Source of the DNA: a virus | Strand: one strand, 5' to 3' | Length of the DNA stretch: 26,661 nucleotides | IMG/VR virus record: IMGVR_UViG_3300007623_000304 | Location: 1 to 26,661 of that record | Shown here: one piece after another, positions 6,577 to 12,921 of the stretch | How the letters are laid out: each line of letters opens with the position of its first letter | Numbering within the stretch: the stretch's first letter is position 1 | Translations under genes and position numbers: made by a program | Notes under the pieces: model-generated | Database searches by the model: none | What the model saw: only the letters and a program-made list of their open reading frames with translations | What the model was told of the DNA's origin: nothing

Positions 6577-6938
6577 TGAATATCATGGAAGAATTCGCTG
6601 GCGAATCTCCCGCATGCGAGTATCCTAAGATTTGTATCTGTACTGGCGATACTACATACTGGCGAGAAGTTCCTCTCGAGGATATCGATATTATACGAAA
6701 GATAGTATCGAGGACTAAAGTAACTGCTAAGGTAGCACCCATCAAAGAGCTAGTGTTAGATGAGCTACAATACGTTGCTGAAACGAAAGATGAGGAAGTT
6801 GGTTTATATGAGCGAGAGTGGAGATTTATTGTGGAAACTCTAGAGCAGAAAGCTTCTGCGAAGGGTACTCGTAATAAAGAAAGGATCTCAGACCTTGCTT
6901 ATGATTTATCTAAGTACGTTAAGAAGGAAATGAAGTAA
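6576..6938 (+). CDS. Hypothetical protein
   Basis: 120 residues from ATG 6576, which overlaps the previous stop (TAATG) and has GAAGGAAT eight bases upstream; a TTG at 6570 is also in frame but less well placed. Three cysteines near the N-terminus (CEYPKICICTG) could bind metal but do not match a zinc-finger spacing I know. The C-terminal half is helical and basic (KASAKGTRNKERISDLAYDLSKYVKKEMK). Function is unknown. Confidence 0.65.
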   Translation: MNIMEEFAGESPACEYPKICICTGDTTYWREVPLEDIDIIRKIVSRTKVTAKVAPIKELVLDELQYVAETKDEEVGLYEREWRFIVETLEQKASAKGTRNKERISDLAYDLSKYVKKEMK

Positions 6939-7120
6939 TGGCGACGTATACTTATCGCTGTGACAAATGTGGTCATGAGTTTGACGCTGTTCAGCGAATG
7001 TCTGATGACCCGCTAAAAAAATGCCCCAAGTGTGAAGAAGAATCTCTTAAGAAGGTTATCACTGGTGGCGCTGGATTTCAATTGAAAGGAAAAGGATGGT
7101 TTAAAAGTGGCGGATACTAG
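6938..7120 (+). CDS. FmdB-type zinc-ribbon protein
   Basis: A 60-residue protein made of one zinc ribbon: YRCDKCGHEFDAVQ with Cys8 and Cys11, then KCPKCEE with Cys29 and Cys32. This is the FmdB/CxxC_CxxC_SSSS regulatory-protein pattern, followed by a GGAGFQLKGKGWFKSGGY tail typical of the family. Bacterial relatives are annotated as putative regulators but are poorly defined; many marine phages carry one. It overlaps the next gene by 14 bases. Confidence 0.85.
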   Translation: MATYTYRCDKCGHEFDAVQRMSDDPLKKCPKCEEESLKKVITGGAGFQLKGKGWFKSGGY

Positions 7121-7439
7121 AACAAATGAGTCAGAAGCGATTATAGGTTTGTGTCAAAGCATTAAGCAATGGCACCATGACCGCAACCTTATCGATGGCG
7201 CTGACGATAAAACGCAGTTTGCTAAACTCATTCAAGAGTGTGGTGAGTTAAGCGACAATATTTGTAAGGGTAAGGACATTCGAGATGACATTGGCGATAT
7301 CGTAGTTGTATTACTTAATATAACCGAACGTGCTGGAGTCAGCTTGGAAGAGTGCTTAGAAGTTGCCTATAACGATATTAAAGATCGTAAGGGTAGAATG
7401 GTAGATGGCGTTTTTGTCAAAGAAGCTGACGATTTATAA
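7107..7439 (+). CDS. MazG-like nucleotide pyrophosphohydrolase
   Basis: 110 residues beginning with GTG at 7107; no in-frame ATG exists before the conserved core, and GGATGG lies about eight bases upstream. The all-alpha NTP-PPase signature is present: E44-x-x-E47 in KLIQECGELSD and D61-x-x-D64 in RDDIGDIVVVLL, the metal-binding acidic residues of MazG-type enzymes. Such enzymes hydrolyse (d)NTPs to NMP and PPi; phage copies may adjust nucleotide or ppGpp pools. It is the last gene before the late promoter and tRNA. Confidence 0.85.
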   Translation: MADTRTNESEAIIGLCQSIKQWHHDRNLIDGADDKTQFAKLIQECGELSDNICKGKDIRDDIGDIVVVLLNITERAGVSLEECLEVAYNDIKDRKGRMVDGVFVKEADDL

Positions 7440-7441
7440 AG

Positions 7442-7449
7442 TATAAATA
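7442..7449 (+). promoter_or_regulatory. T4-type late promoter box (TATAAATA)
   Basis: Perfect TATAAATA two bases after the MazG-like stop. Predicted transcription would begin near 7455 and include tRNA-Asn, the peroxiredoxin and the two putative structural genes, ending at the terminator at 9980. Confidence 0.8.
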
Positions 7450-7478
7450 GGTTTGTTAAAAAAACGTAAAATTATTAT

Positions 7479-7554
7479 TCCGACTTAGCTCAGTTGGTAG
7501 AGCAAGGGACTGTTAATCCCTGGGTCGCTGGTTCGAGCCCAGCAGTCGGAGCCA
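7479..7554 (+). tRNA. tRNA-Asn (anticodon GTT)
   Basis: A complete cloverleaf: acceptor TCCGACT/AGTCGGA, D arm AGCTCAGTTGGTAGAGC, anticodon stem AGGGA/TCCCT around loop CTGTTAA (anticodon GTT), and T arm GCTGG-TTCGAGC-CCAGC. CCA is encoded at 7552-7554, as in gammaproteobacterial and phage tRNA genes. It probably supplements host tRNA for Asn codons in late genes. Confidence 0.95.
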
Positions 7555-7575
7555 CTATATTATAGGAATTATATT

Positions 7576-8085
7576 ATGATGTTACCAGATGTAATGTTTT
7601 ATTTAAGAGAGCGTGACGAATCATTAGGTACAGAGAATCCATTTAAGTGGGTTTATAAAACGACTAATGATTTATTTTCAGGTAAGAAAGTGTTGATATT
7701 TGGACTTCCAGGAGCATTCACTCCCACTTGTTCAAATTCACAGCTACCCAATTATGAGAAGTTGTTTGAACAATTCCAAGCGAAAGGCATTGAAGAGGTT
7801 TGGTGTACTTCAGTAAATGATTCCTTTGTCATGTATCAATGGGCGAAAGCTCAGGGTATATCTAATGTAAAGATGCTCCCAGACGGGAACGGTGACTTCG
7901 CAGCAGCTATGGGAATGCTTGTTACTAAATCTAACTTAGGATTCGGTAAGCGTTCTTGGAGATATGCCGCTGTGGTTGATAATTTGGAAGTAGTTAATTT
8001 ATTTGAAGAACGAGGTTTTATGGACAATTGTCCTACTGACCCATATGAAGTATCTGCTCCGGAATACGTTTTAGAAAATATCTAA
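7576..8085 (+). CDS. Peroxiredoxin, Prx5-like
   Basis: 169 residues with the Prx5 hallmark PGAFTPTCS at 45-53, Cys52 being the peroxidatic cysteine, and a DGNGDFAAAMGM segment as in the family. It reduces H2O2 or alkyl peroxides, normally using glutaredoxin or thioredoxin; the phage glutaredoxin at 764 is a possible partner. Two adjacent ATGs (7576, 7579) follow AGGAA and the common TATATTATG context. Having it in a late transcription unit next to structural genes is unusual. It is one of three redox genes in the window. Confidence 0.9.
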   Translation: MMLPDVMFYLRERDESLGTENPFKWVYKTTNDLFSGKKVLIFGLPGAFTPTCSNSQLPNYEKLFEQFQAKGIEEVWCTSVNDSFVMYQWAKAQGISNVKMLPDGNGDFAAAMGMLVTKSNLGFGKRSWRYAAVVDNLEVVNLFEERGFMDNCPTDPYEVSAPEYVLENI

Positions 8086-8115
8086 AATAATAGCTTAGAA
8101 TTAAGAGAGAAAACT

Positions 8116-8631
8116 ATGGCTCAGTTTAACAATATCCGATCATTTTCTACAGAGATAGATTTCTCTGCCCCTGATAAATGGTACATGGAAGAATTCACTA
8201 TAGGTGGACCGTTAGAATTTACAGTAAAGGATGTAGACAAAGAGACTAACTCTTCTGTTTACGTTCGCCTAATAGCTAACGGTACTCACATTCCAACCTT
8301 TGTTGGGATGAAACCTCGTGGGGATTCAGAACCATTTTTTAATTCATACAACAAAGTAAATATTGTAGAATTCTTCTACGATGGCGCTGACGTTTGGTAT
8401 GTAATCCATAATGAACTTATGCCTGTGTATGCTTCTTACACTGAAGAGTTGAAGCCAGTTATTCGTCATACAGGAACAATAACTCAAGACGAAACTTGGG
8501 TGGCAACTGTAGTTCATATTATTGAGAATGACTTGGTTATCGAACAAGGTGTAACAGTTACTATAGAAGAAGGTGCTACTGTAGTCACTCCGATCTTAGA
8601 TGGTGTTGCTAGCATCTCTGCAGGAGTGTAA
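8116..8631 (+). CDS. Putative virion structural protein sharing a domain with its neighbour
   Basis: 171 residues. The first about 110 residues parallel the N-terminus of the next protein: an FST.I opening, the segment SVYVRLI...HIPTFVGMK, then VNIVEFFYDG...WYVI. The remainder has a repetitive beta pattern (IIENDLVIEQGVTVTIEEGATV), reminiscent of beta-helix tail or fibre proteins. It lies in a late unit two bases before its larger relative. No enzyme motif is present. A tail-fibre or head-decoration role is an inference. Confidence 0.55.
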   Translation: MAQFNNIRSFSTEIDFSAPDKWYMEEFTIGGPLEFTVKDVDKETNSSVYVRLIANGTHIPTFVGMKPRGDSEPFFNSYNKVNIVEFFYDGADVWYVIHNELMPVYASYTEELKPVIRHTGTITQDETWVATVVHIIENDLVIEQGVTVTIEEGATVVTPILDGVASISAGV

Positions 8632-8633
8632 CT

Positions 8634-9968
8634 ATGAGTGCGATTGCTCCATTTTCTACTTCTATTAGCCTGAAATCGCCACACCCTGTTTCTATGGGTG
8701 ATTATATGGTGATGTCGCCGACAACGTTCACTCTAGTAGAACAAGATAAGTCTGTTAAGGGTAGCGTATATGTCCGATTGATCGGAGATGATATGCATAC
8801 TCCGGAGTTCGTCGGGTTTAAACAGCACCCAAGGTCTTTCCCATACGATAAAGCGATGAATGCGGTAAACCTAGTCAAATTTACCTTTGATGGGTACGAA
8901 GCATACTATCAAATATTCGCGCCTAATAAAGAATTGGTGGATTCTTCTTCTATTGTAGTAGGCTCTACTTTGTCTGGAACTACAGTAAGTGTTGACACTA
9001 CAGAGAAGTTTTCTGTTGACGAAACCGTTACTTTAGGTTATCTTGGACCAAGTGCTTCTTTCTCGGACATGACAGTTGCGGGATATATTACCAACAACTT
9101 CCTCCCTTCATATACGTATGTTGATCAGTTATACAATATGATTTTGTGGAAAGGTGGTAAGCTAGGAAGTTTATTGGCTCGCTACGAAAGAAATACTCCA
9201 GAGATCGGAGACGATTCCTACATTTGGATGATGTTCGAACTTAACGTTCCTTATGACTTTAGCGGTGGTGTTACGTTCTTAGATTCAGCATATGGTAGTT
9301 CTTATGACAGCCCTAGAATCTATCAAACTAACCTTGATATCGACCCGCAAGAGCGATATGTTATGATCTCTAGGGAAGTAGCTCAGCTTGGAGCCCTTGC
9401 GCTAGACCCTGTAACAAAACGTCACCAATATAGCTCGCATTCTATAGGTGAGATAACTAGCACTGGTACTGGTATAACAGGTACTTACTGGTTCGACAAT
9501 GGCTGGAAGATGCTACGTTCTACTGATACTACCATATATGTTATCGATAATACTGGTGTTATGTCTGAACCGTATAAGTTCTCGGATACTGACACAGCTA
9601 CTTATCCAGTGGCTAACCAAAACCCGACTACGCAGTCTATCCCTACTTTCATGCCTAATATGGTAAACGTTCAGTTTAACGGTAATGGTAAGAAACTTCA
9701 GTGGGCAACTACAGGTGTTGGTGGCGGTATTTGGGAAATAGAGTTGGCTCAATCCTATACGCTAAACTCTTATGTTGGTAGTCCTGTTCGCGTAGACAAC
9801 CAACCTTGGCCAGCTAACTTCCACGTTGCTGGGTTTGACTATGATAATAATAGTCATTCTTGGGCTGTTGTTGGCGGTTGGATCGAAGATGGCTCGGAAG
9901 AGCAAGAAGGACGTGTATACATGTTTGAAATGGAATCAGGCACTTTTGCTGGTCTATCTGCTGTATAA
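8634..9968 (+). CDS. Putative virion structural/tail-associated protein
   Basis: 444 residues. The N-terminal about 105 residues repeat the domain of the preceding protein (SVYVRLI..DMHTPEFVGFK, then VNLVKFTFDG). The rest is Gly/Ser/Thr/aromatic-rich with repeated beta segments (for example GGIWEIELAQ, HSWAVVGGWIEDG, GRVYMFEMES), compatible with a beta-propeller or fibre-like fold. Composition and late-unit position suggest a secreted or particle-surface protein. The transcription unit ends just after it at a strong terminator. Receptor binding is possible but not shown. Confidence 0.55.
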   Translation: MSAIAPFSTSISLKSPHPVSMGDYMVMSPTTFTLVEQDKSVKGSVYVRLIGDDMHTPEFVGFKQHPRSFPYDKAMNAVNLVKFTFDGYEAYYQIFAPNKELVDSSSIVVGSTLSGTTVSVDTTEKFSVDETVTLGYLGPSASFSDMTVAGYITNNFLPSYTYVDQLYNMILWKGGKLGSLLARYERNTPEIGDDSYIWMMFELNVPYDFSGGVTFLDSAYGSSYDSPRIYQTNLDIDPQERYVMISREVAQLGALALDPVTKRHQYSSHSIGEITSTGTGITGTYWFDNGWKMLRSTDTTIYVIDNTGVMSEPYKFSDTDTATYPVANQNPTTQSIPTFMPNMVNVQFNGNGKKLQWATTGVGGGIWEIELAQSYTLNSYVGSPVRVDNQPWPANFHVAGFDYDNNSHSWAVVGGWIEDGSEEQEGRVYMFEMESGTFAGLSAV

Positions 9969-9979
9969 CGTTAAACACT

Positions 9980-10006
9980 GTGCGGGTGAAACTCCCGCAC
10001 TTTTTT
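9980..10006 (+). terminator. Rho-independent terminator
   Basis: A perfect 7-bp stem GTGCGGG/CCCGCAC with a 7-base loop (TGAAACT) followed by TTTTTT. It begins 11 bases after the stop of the 8634 gene and closes the late unit that starts at 7442. Confidence 0.93.
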
Positions 10007-10030
10007 ATTATTTAAACTAAGGAAATATGT

Positions 10031-10195
10031 ATGAAACTCGGTGATATACTAAAAGCCGCCATGGAAGAAAAGAAAGCTAATGACGGCAAAGGTAAACTTT
10101 CTCAGAAACAACGTGTAGAAACTAAACAAAGTTTCAAAGGAAATGCGAACGTTGCTTCTAAGCGAATAGATCGAGGCGCTTCCCGAGGCGGTTAA
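10031..10195 (+). CDS. Small basic hypothetical protein
   Basis: A 54-residue ORF with AAGGAAA at 10019-10025 upstream of ATG 10031. The sequence opens MKLGDILKAAMEEKK, then becomes strongly basic, and ends SKRIDRGASRGG. It lies after a terminator with no obvious promoter of its own, so readthrough or a weak promoter must serve it. Composition suggests nucleic-acid binding or an unstructured virion component; no family is recognised. Confidence 0.6.
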   Translation: MKLGDILKAAMEEKKANDGKGKLSQKQRVETKQSFKGNANVASKRIDRGASRGG

Positions 10196-10212
10196 AAAAG
10201 TTTAAAAAAAGC

Positions 10213-10241
10213 TTTACTTTTCATAATTAATGTTTTAGAAT
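10213..10241 (+). promoter_or_regulatory. Early-type sigma70 promoter (TTTACT-17-TAGAAT)
   Basis: TTTACT, 17-bp spacer, TAGAAT, then the family leader CTGTAAATTGAGTTG. It drives the cytochrome c peroxidase gene alone; AAAAAAAG tracts lie upstream. Confidence 0.8.
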
Positions 10242-10276
10242 AACTGTAAATTGAGTTGTTATTAAAAGGTTATATT

Positions 10277-11653
10277 ATGAAAAGAAATATTCTTTCTACA
10301 GTTATTGCTAGTTTGGTACTAACTGCTTGTGGTGAAGGGAATGCTCCTTCTGTAGCTTCCCTTTCTCCTGAACCTTCTCCTGATTTGTCTGCCCCTAAAG
10401 TTACGGTGTACGATGAGTTACGTGAAGTTATAGGAGATACCGATTCTTTGATGTTCCCGACATCTATTTACGATATCCCTGCTGATCCCAGCAACCCTAT
10501 TACTCCAGAGAAGGTAGAACTGGGTAAATTTCTTTTCCACGAAACTGGTGCTACTAAAGGTAACACAGAGCTAGTCGACACTTGGTCTTGCGCCACATGT
10601 CACTCTGCTAAATTCGGATTCCGTGACGCTATTCGTCAAAGTATTGGTGAAGGTGGTTTAGGGTTCGGCGAGAATCGTGTTCTTGCTTATGATGGTATTG
10701 ACTCTGACTCTCCTCCAATTTCTACTCCAACTTCTCTTAACTTGGCGTATCAAGAGGTGACTCTATGGAATGGTATGGCAGGTAATCAGATTGGTGGTGC
10801 TATTAATGGTGTATTGCCTGAAGAAGTATTAGCGCCAGAAGGTACTCCAAAAACCAATAACCTGTTCCAACTCGGTGGTGCTGAGACTCAGGTTCTATTC
10901 GCTAATGGTGCTCACCGTAAATCTCTCGGTTTAGCTGATGGTATTGTACGTACTAACGAAACGTATAATCATATGCTAGATCTAGCATTCCCCGAAGGTT
11001 ACGACAACCAACTAGTAGCAGTAGCTAAAGCAATTGCTGCGTACGAGCGTACTAAACTCGCTACTGAAGCTCCTTTCCAAGCATGGTTGGCTGGAGATGA
11101 TAGTGCTATGACCGAGCAACAAGCTGCTGGAGCTAAACTATTCTTCGGAGAAGCTGGTTGTTCAGGGTGTCACCAAGGACCAGCCCTAGCCACTGATGTA
11201 GGCTCTTCGGATGAAGATACGTTTATGGCTATCGGGTTTGCTGACCTAGATTACAATAACACTATTGTAGGCATGATCGATGATGCTACTCGTAAAGGAC
11301 GTGGTGGGTTTACTGGTAACGATTGGGACAATTATCGCTTTAAAGTTCCTACGTTGTATAACTTAGCTGATGTCAATTTCTATGGTCACGGTGGTTCATT
11401 TACTAGCGTCCGCGAAGTTATTGAATATAAAAACGCAGCAATTCCCCAAGCGGATATTCCTGCTGAATACTTAGACTATAGATTCGTTCCGTTAAACCTT
11501 ACAGAAGAACAGATTACAGACTTGACTGCGTTCGTAGAGGAAGCTCTTAGAGATCCTAATTTAGAGCGTTATCAACCTGCTGCGTTGCCTACTGGTAACT
11601 GTATAATTAATGCGGACGATCAGTCTAAGATAGATTTGGGATGTAATAATTAA
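10277..11653 (+). CDS. Di-heme cytochrome c peroxidase (CcpA/MauG family) lipoprotein
   Basis: 458 residues from ATG 10277 with AAAAGG seven bases upstream; the longer TTG reading would spoil the signal peptide. Residues 1-18 form a lipoprotein signal with lipobox LTAC (Cys18), then a Ser/Pro-rich linker. Two c-type heme sites are intact: CATCH (105-109) and CSGCH (295-299). The C-terminal RFKVPTLYNLADVNFYGHGGSF around 354-375 matches the conserved KVPTLRN...H.GS segment of bacterial di-heme peroxidases. The predicted role is reduction of H2O2 to water in the periplasm with electrons from cytochrome c, membrane-anchored and needing host heme attachment. A full-length copy behind a phage early-type promoter argues that it belongs to this genome. 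Confidence 0.92.
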   Translation: MKRNILSTVIASLVLTACGEGNAPSVASLSPEPSPDLSAPKVTVYDELREVIGDTDSLMFPTSIYDIPADPSNPITPEKVELGKFLFHETGATKGNTELVDTWSCATCHSAKFGFRDAIRQSIGEGGLGFGENRVLAYDGIDSDSPPISTPTSLNLAYQEVTLWNGMAGNQIGGAINGVLPEEVLAPEGTPKTNNLFQLGGAETQVLFANGAHRKSLGLADGIVRTNETYNHMLDLAFPEGYDNQLVAVAKAIAAYERTKLATEAPFQAWLAGDDSAMTEQQAAGAKLFFGEAGCSGCHQGPALATDVGSSDEDTFMAIGFADLDYNNTIVGMIDDATRKGRGGFTGNDWDNYRFKVPTLYNLADVNFYGHGGSFTSVREVIEYKNAAIPQADIPAEYLDYRFVPLNLTEEQITDLTAFVEEALRDPNLERYQPAALPTGNCIINADDQSKIDLGCNN

Positions 11654-11657
11654 TACG

Positions 11658-11665
11658 TATAAATA
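11658..11665 (+). promoter_or_regulatory. T4-type late promoter box (TATAAATA)
   Basis: Perfect TATAAATA five bases after the peroxidase stop. It would drive the small ORF at 11758 through a leader of about 85 bases that is T-rich and otherwise featureless. Confidence 0.75.
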
Positions 11666-11757
11666 ATAAGGTTGTTATTTTATTATTATCATATATTCTA
11701 TTTCTGATCTGCCTGATTCTTTTTAACCAAGTAACAAATCAAGACGAGGAAATTACG

Positions 11758-11934
11758 ATGGAGATTATTATCGTAAGATACGTTCGTAATGATGACTTGG
11801 CAGAGCCTATGGTGAAGAGTTTTTGCTCTCCGTTTGCGGCTTATAAATTTACTCAAGATTTGGCGCTCGACCCGAGTGTTATTTCTATAGAATCCCACTG
11901 GGATGAAATAGAAGATTTTGGGGTGTACGCTTAG
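11758..11934 (+). CDS. Small hypothetical protein
   Basis: A 58-residue ORF with GAGGA eight bases upstream of ATG. The sequence MEIIIVRYVRNDDLAEP...SFCSPFAAYKFTQDL ends with an acidic WDEIEDFGVYA tail, a soluble mixed alpha/beta-looking protein. It is the only gene between a late promoter and a terminator and so forms its own late unit. No family is recognised. Confidence 0.65.
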   Translation: MEIIIVRYVRNDDLAEPMVKSFCSPFAAYKFTQDLALDPSVISIESHWDEIEDFGVYA

Positions 11935-11940
11935 TAGTGA

Positions 11941-11968
11941 GGGGGAGGGGAAACTCTCCCCCATTTTT
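11941..11968 (+). terminator. Rho-independent terminator
   Basis: A perfect 7-bp GC stem GGGGGAG/CTCCCCC with an 8-base loop (GGGAAACT), followed by ATTTTT. It starts seven bases after the stop of the 58-residue ORF and separates it from the tRNA-Ala unit. Confidence 0.92.
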
Positions 11969-11970
11969 GA

Positions 11971-11978
11971 TATAAATA
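11971..11978 (+). promoter_or_regulatory. T4-type late promoter box (TATAAATA)
   Basis: Perfect TATAAATA directly after the terminator T-tract and 15 bases before the tRNA-Ala gene, so predicted initiation would fall just ahead of the mature tRNA 5' end. The surrounding A/T richness makes chance occurrence possible. Confidence 0.6.
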
Positions 11979-11993
11979 TATCATACCTAATAT

Positions 11994-12069
11994 GGGGAAT
12001 TAGCTCAGTTGGGAGAGCGCCTGCCTTGCACGCAGGAGGTCAGCGGTTCGACCCCGCTATTCTCCACCA
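11994..12069 (+). tRNA. tRNA-Ala (anticodon TGC)
   Basis: Cloverleaf with acceptor GGGGAAT/ATTCTCC (one G-U pair), D arm AGCTCAGTTGGGAGAGC, anticodon stem CCTGC/GCAGG around loop CTTGCAC (anticodon TGC), and T arm AGCGG-TTCGACC-CCGCT. CCA is encoded at 12067-12069. Confidence 0.95.
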
Positions 12070-12237
12070 ATTTTATATCACAGCGAAATAAACGCTGTAT
12101 ATATACTAGTCCCAGTGTGGTGCGAAGGGTCTCATTCCCCTTATAAAATAACTGAATGAGTGGTGCCCAGAGGAAGGCAAGCGGTTTAGTTGTTCCCACA
12201 AAACAACAAGCGGATGAGAGTTCCGCCAATTCTTTTC
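12070..12237 (+). ncRNA. Candidate structured non-coding RNA downstream of tRNA-Ala
   Basis: No + strand ORF fits here, but four inverted repeats do. ACAGCG/CGCTGT at 12080-12098 has a 7-base loop. CTCATTC at 12131-12137 pairs with GAATGAG at 12154-12160. GTTGTT/AACAAC at 12189-12207 has a 7-base loop. GCGGA/TCCGC at 12210-12226 also has a 7-base loop. The stretch sits between tRNA-Ala and the next promoter, a position resembling the stable RNAs of unknown function beside the T4 tRNA cluster. It could also be remnants of decayed tRNAs or simple processing signals. No known RNA family is recognised. Confidence 0.35.
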
Positions 12238-12246
12238 AAAAAATAC

Positions 12247-12275
12247 TTTACTTTCTTTTTAAATCATAGTAGACT
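12247..12275 (+). promoter_or_regulatory. Early-type sigma70 promoter (TTTACT-17-TAGACT)
   Basis: TTTACT, 17-bp spacer, TAGACT, upstream of the gene at 12305. A TATAAT at 12281-12286 is an alternative -10 but has no matching -35 at the right distance. Confidence 0.7.
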
Positions 12276-12304
12276 TTCTCTATAATTATGGTGAGGGTGA
12301 AACT

Positions 12305-12862
12305 ATGTTTATCAAATGGGTTAGAGTATTCGACGACGAAGGCAACAAAATCAAATACACCGACGAGTATGTCGGTTTCGAGCAGAAAAATTCAGAAGGG
12401 TATTGGCAAGGTGGCTGTTACTTATATGCCTATGACCCATCACATACAATAGCGGAAAGTTCTCCTAATCACCTAGACGAACGTGTACTGTATATCGGTG
12501 TAGCTGGTAGCAGTACTGCTCGAGGCTTGGTATCGCGAACTAGAGACTTTGCTGGGACGGTGTTAGTAGGGTATAAGCAGAAAAATCCTTATGCTAACGG
12601 AATCCTGTTCCGAGGCAAATATGGCGAGGAGAACCGTAAACACATCTATGCTGCCTACATGCCCATGGGGTTTGGTGAGGAAGTAAAGATTCCAGCGCAT
12701 AACCAAGAGACGGCTCTAATCAAAGAGTACTGCGAAAACTATGGAAGACTTCCTCCTTGTGACGGTGACATCTGCCACGTACTTAATGTGTCAGAAATCG
12801 TAAAGGTTATGACGCCCAAGCAAAAAGAAAATGTTTTGAAAAAAATTCAAGAAATAACTTGA
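12305..12862 (+). CDS. GIY-YIG-like domain protein
   Basis: 185 residues. The pattern CYLYAY (38-43), VLYIGVAG (61-68), SRTRDF (78-82) and a later QETALIKEYCENYGRLPPCDG with Glu135 resembles the GIY-YIG nuclease core: two short strands, then a conserved Arg and a metal-binding Glu. Residues 85-130 form an unusual insertion. Free-standing phage proteins of this type are often homing or repair nucleases, but some are degenerate. The start ATG follows GAGGG. It ends exactly over the -35 of the next promoter. Confidence 0.5.
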   Translation: MFIKWVRVFDDEGNKIKYTDEYVGFEQKNSEGYWQGGCYLYAYDPSHTIAESSPNHLDERVLYIGVAGSSTARGLVSRTRDFAGTVLVGYKQKNPYANGILFRGKYGEENRKHIYAAYMPMGFGEEVKIPAHNQETALIKEYCENYGRLPPCDGDICHVLNVSEIVKVMTPKQKENVLKKIQEIT

Positions 12863-12887
12863 CTTTTGTTTTCATTAGATATATAAT
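12859..12887 (+). promoter_or_regulatory. Early-type sigma70 promoter (TTGACT-17-TATAAT)
   Basis: TTGACT overlaps the TGA stop of the GIY-YIG-like gene; a 17-bp spacer and perfect TATAAT follow. It drives the DUF932 gene at 12922. Confidence 0.9.
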
Positions 12888-12921
12888 GTATACATAACGT
12901 TGATGAATTGAGGAATATATT

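Noticed and set aside
11671-11757. Hydrophobic in-frame N-terminal extension of the 58-residue ORF
   Set aside because: The frame is open and reads as a membrane-like helix, but it has no ATG, GTG or TTG, and the T-rich leader would yield such codons by chance.
11698-11964. Minus-strand ORF of 88 codons opposite the small late ORF
   Set aside because: It begins inside the inverted repeat of the terminator, and the + strand ORF has GAGGA, a late box and a terminator in the right order.
12005-12229. Minus-strand ORF of 74 codons across tRNA-Ala and the hairpin region
   Set aside because: Its C-terminal part is simply the antisense translation of the tRNA gene, and it has no ribosome site or promoter.
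12165-12230. Possible extra tRNA after tRNA-Ala
   Set aside because: A 7-base loop hairpin and GCGGA/TCCGC arm are suggestive, but the loop lacks U33, there is no TTCGA-type T loop and no pairing acceptor stem.
12281-12286. TATAAT as the -10 for the GIY-YIG-like gene
   Set aside because: No -35-like hexamer lies about 17 bases upstream, while TAGACT at 12270 fits the invariant 17-bp family spacing.
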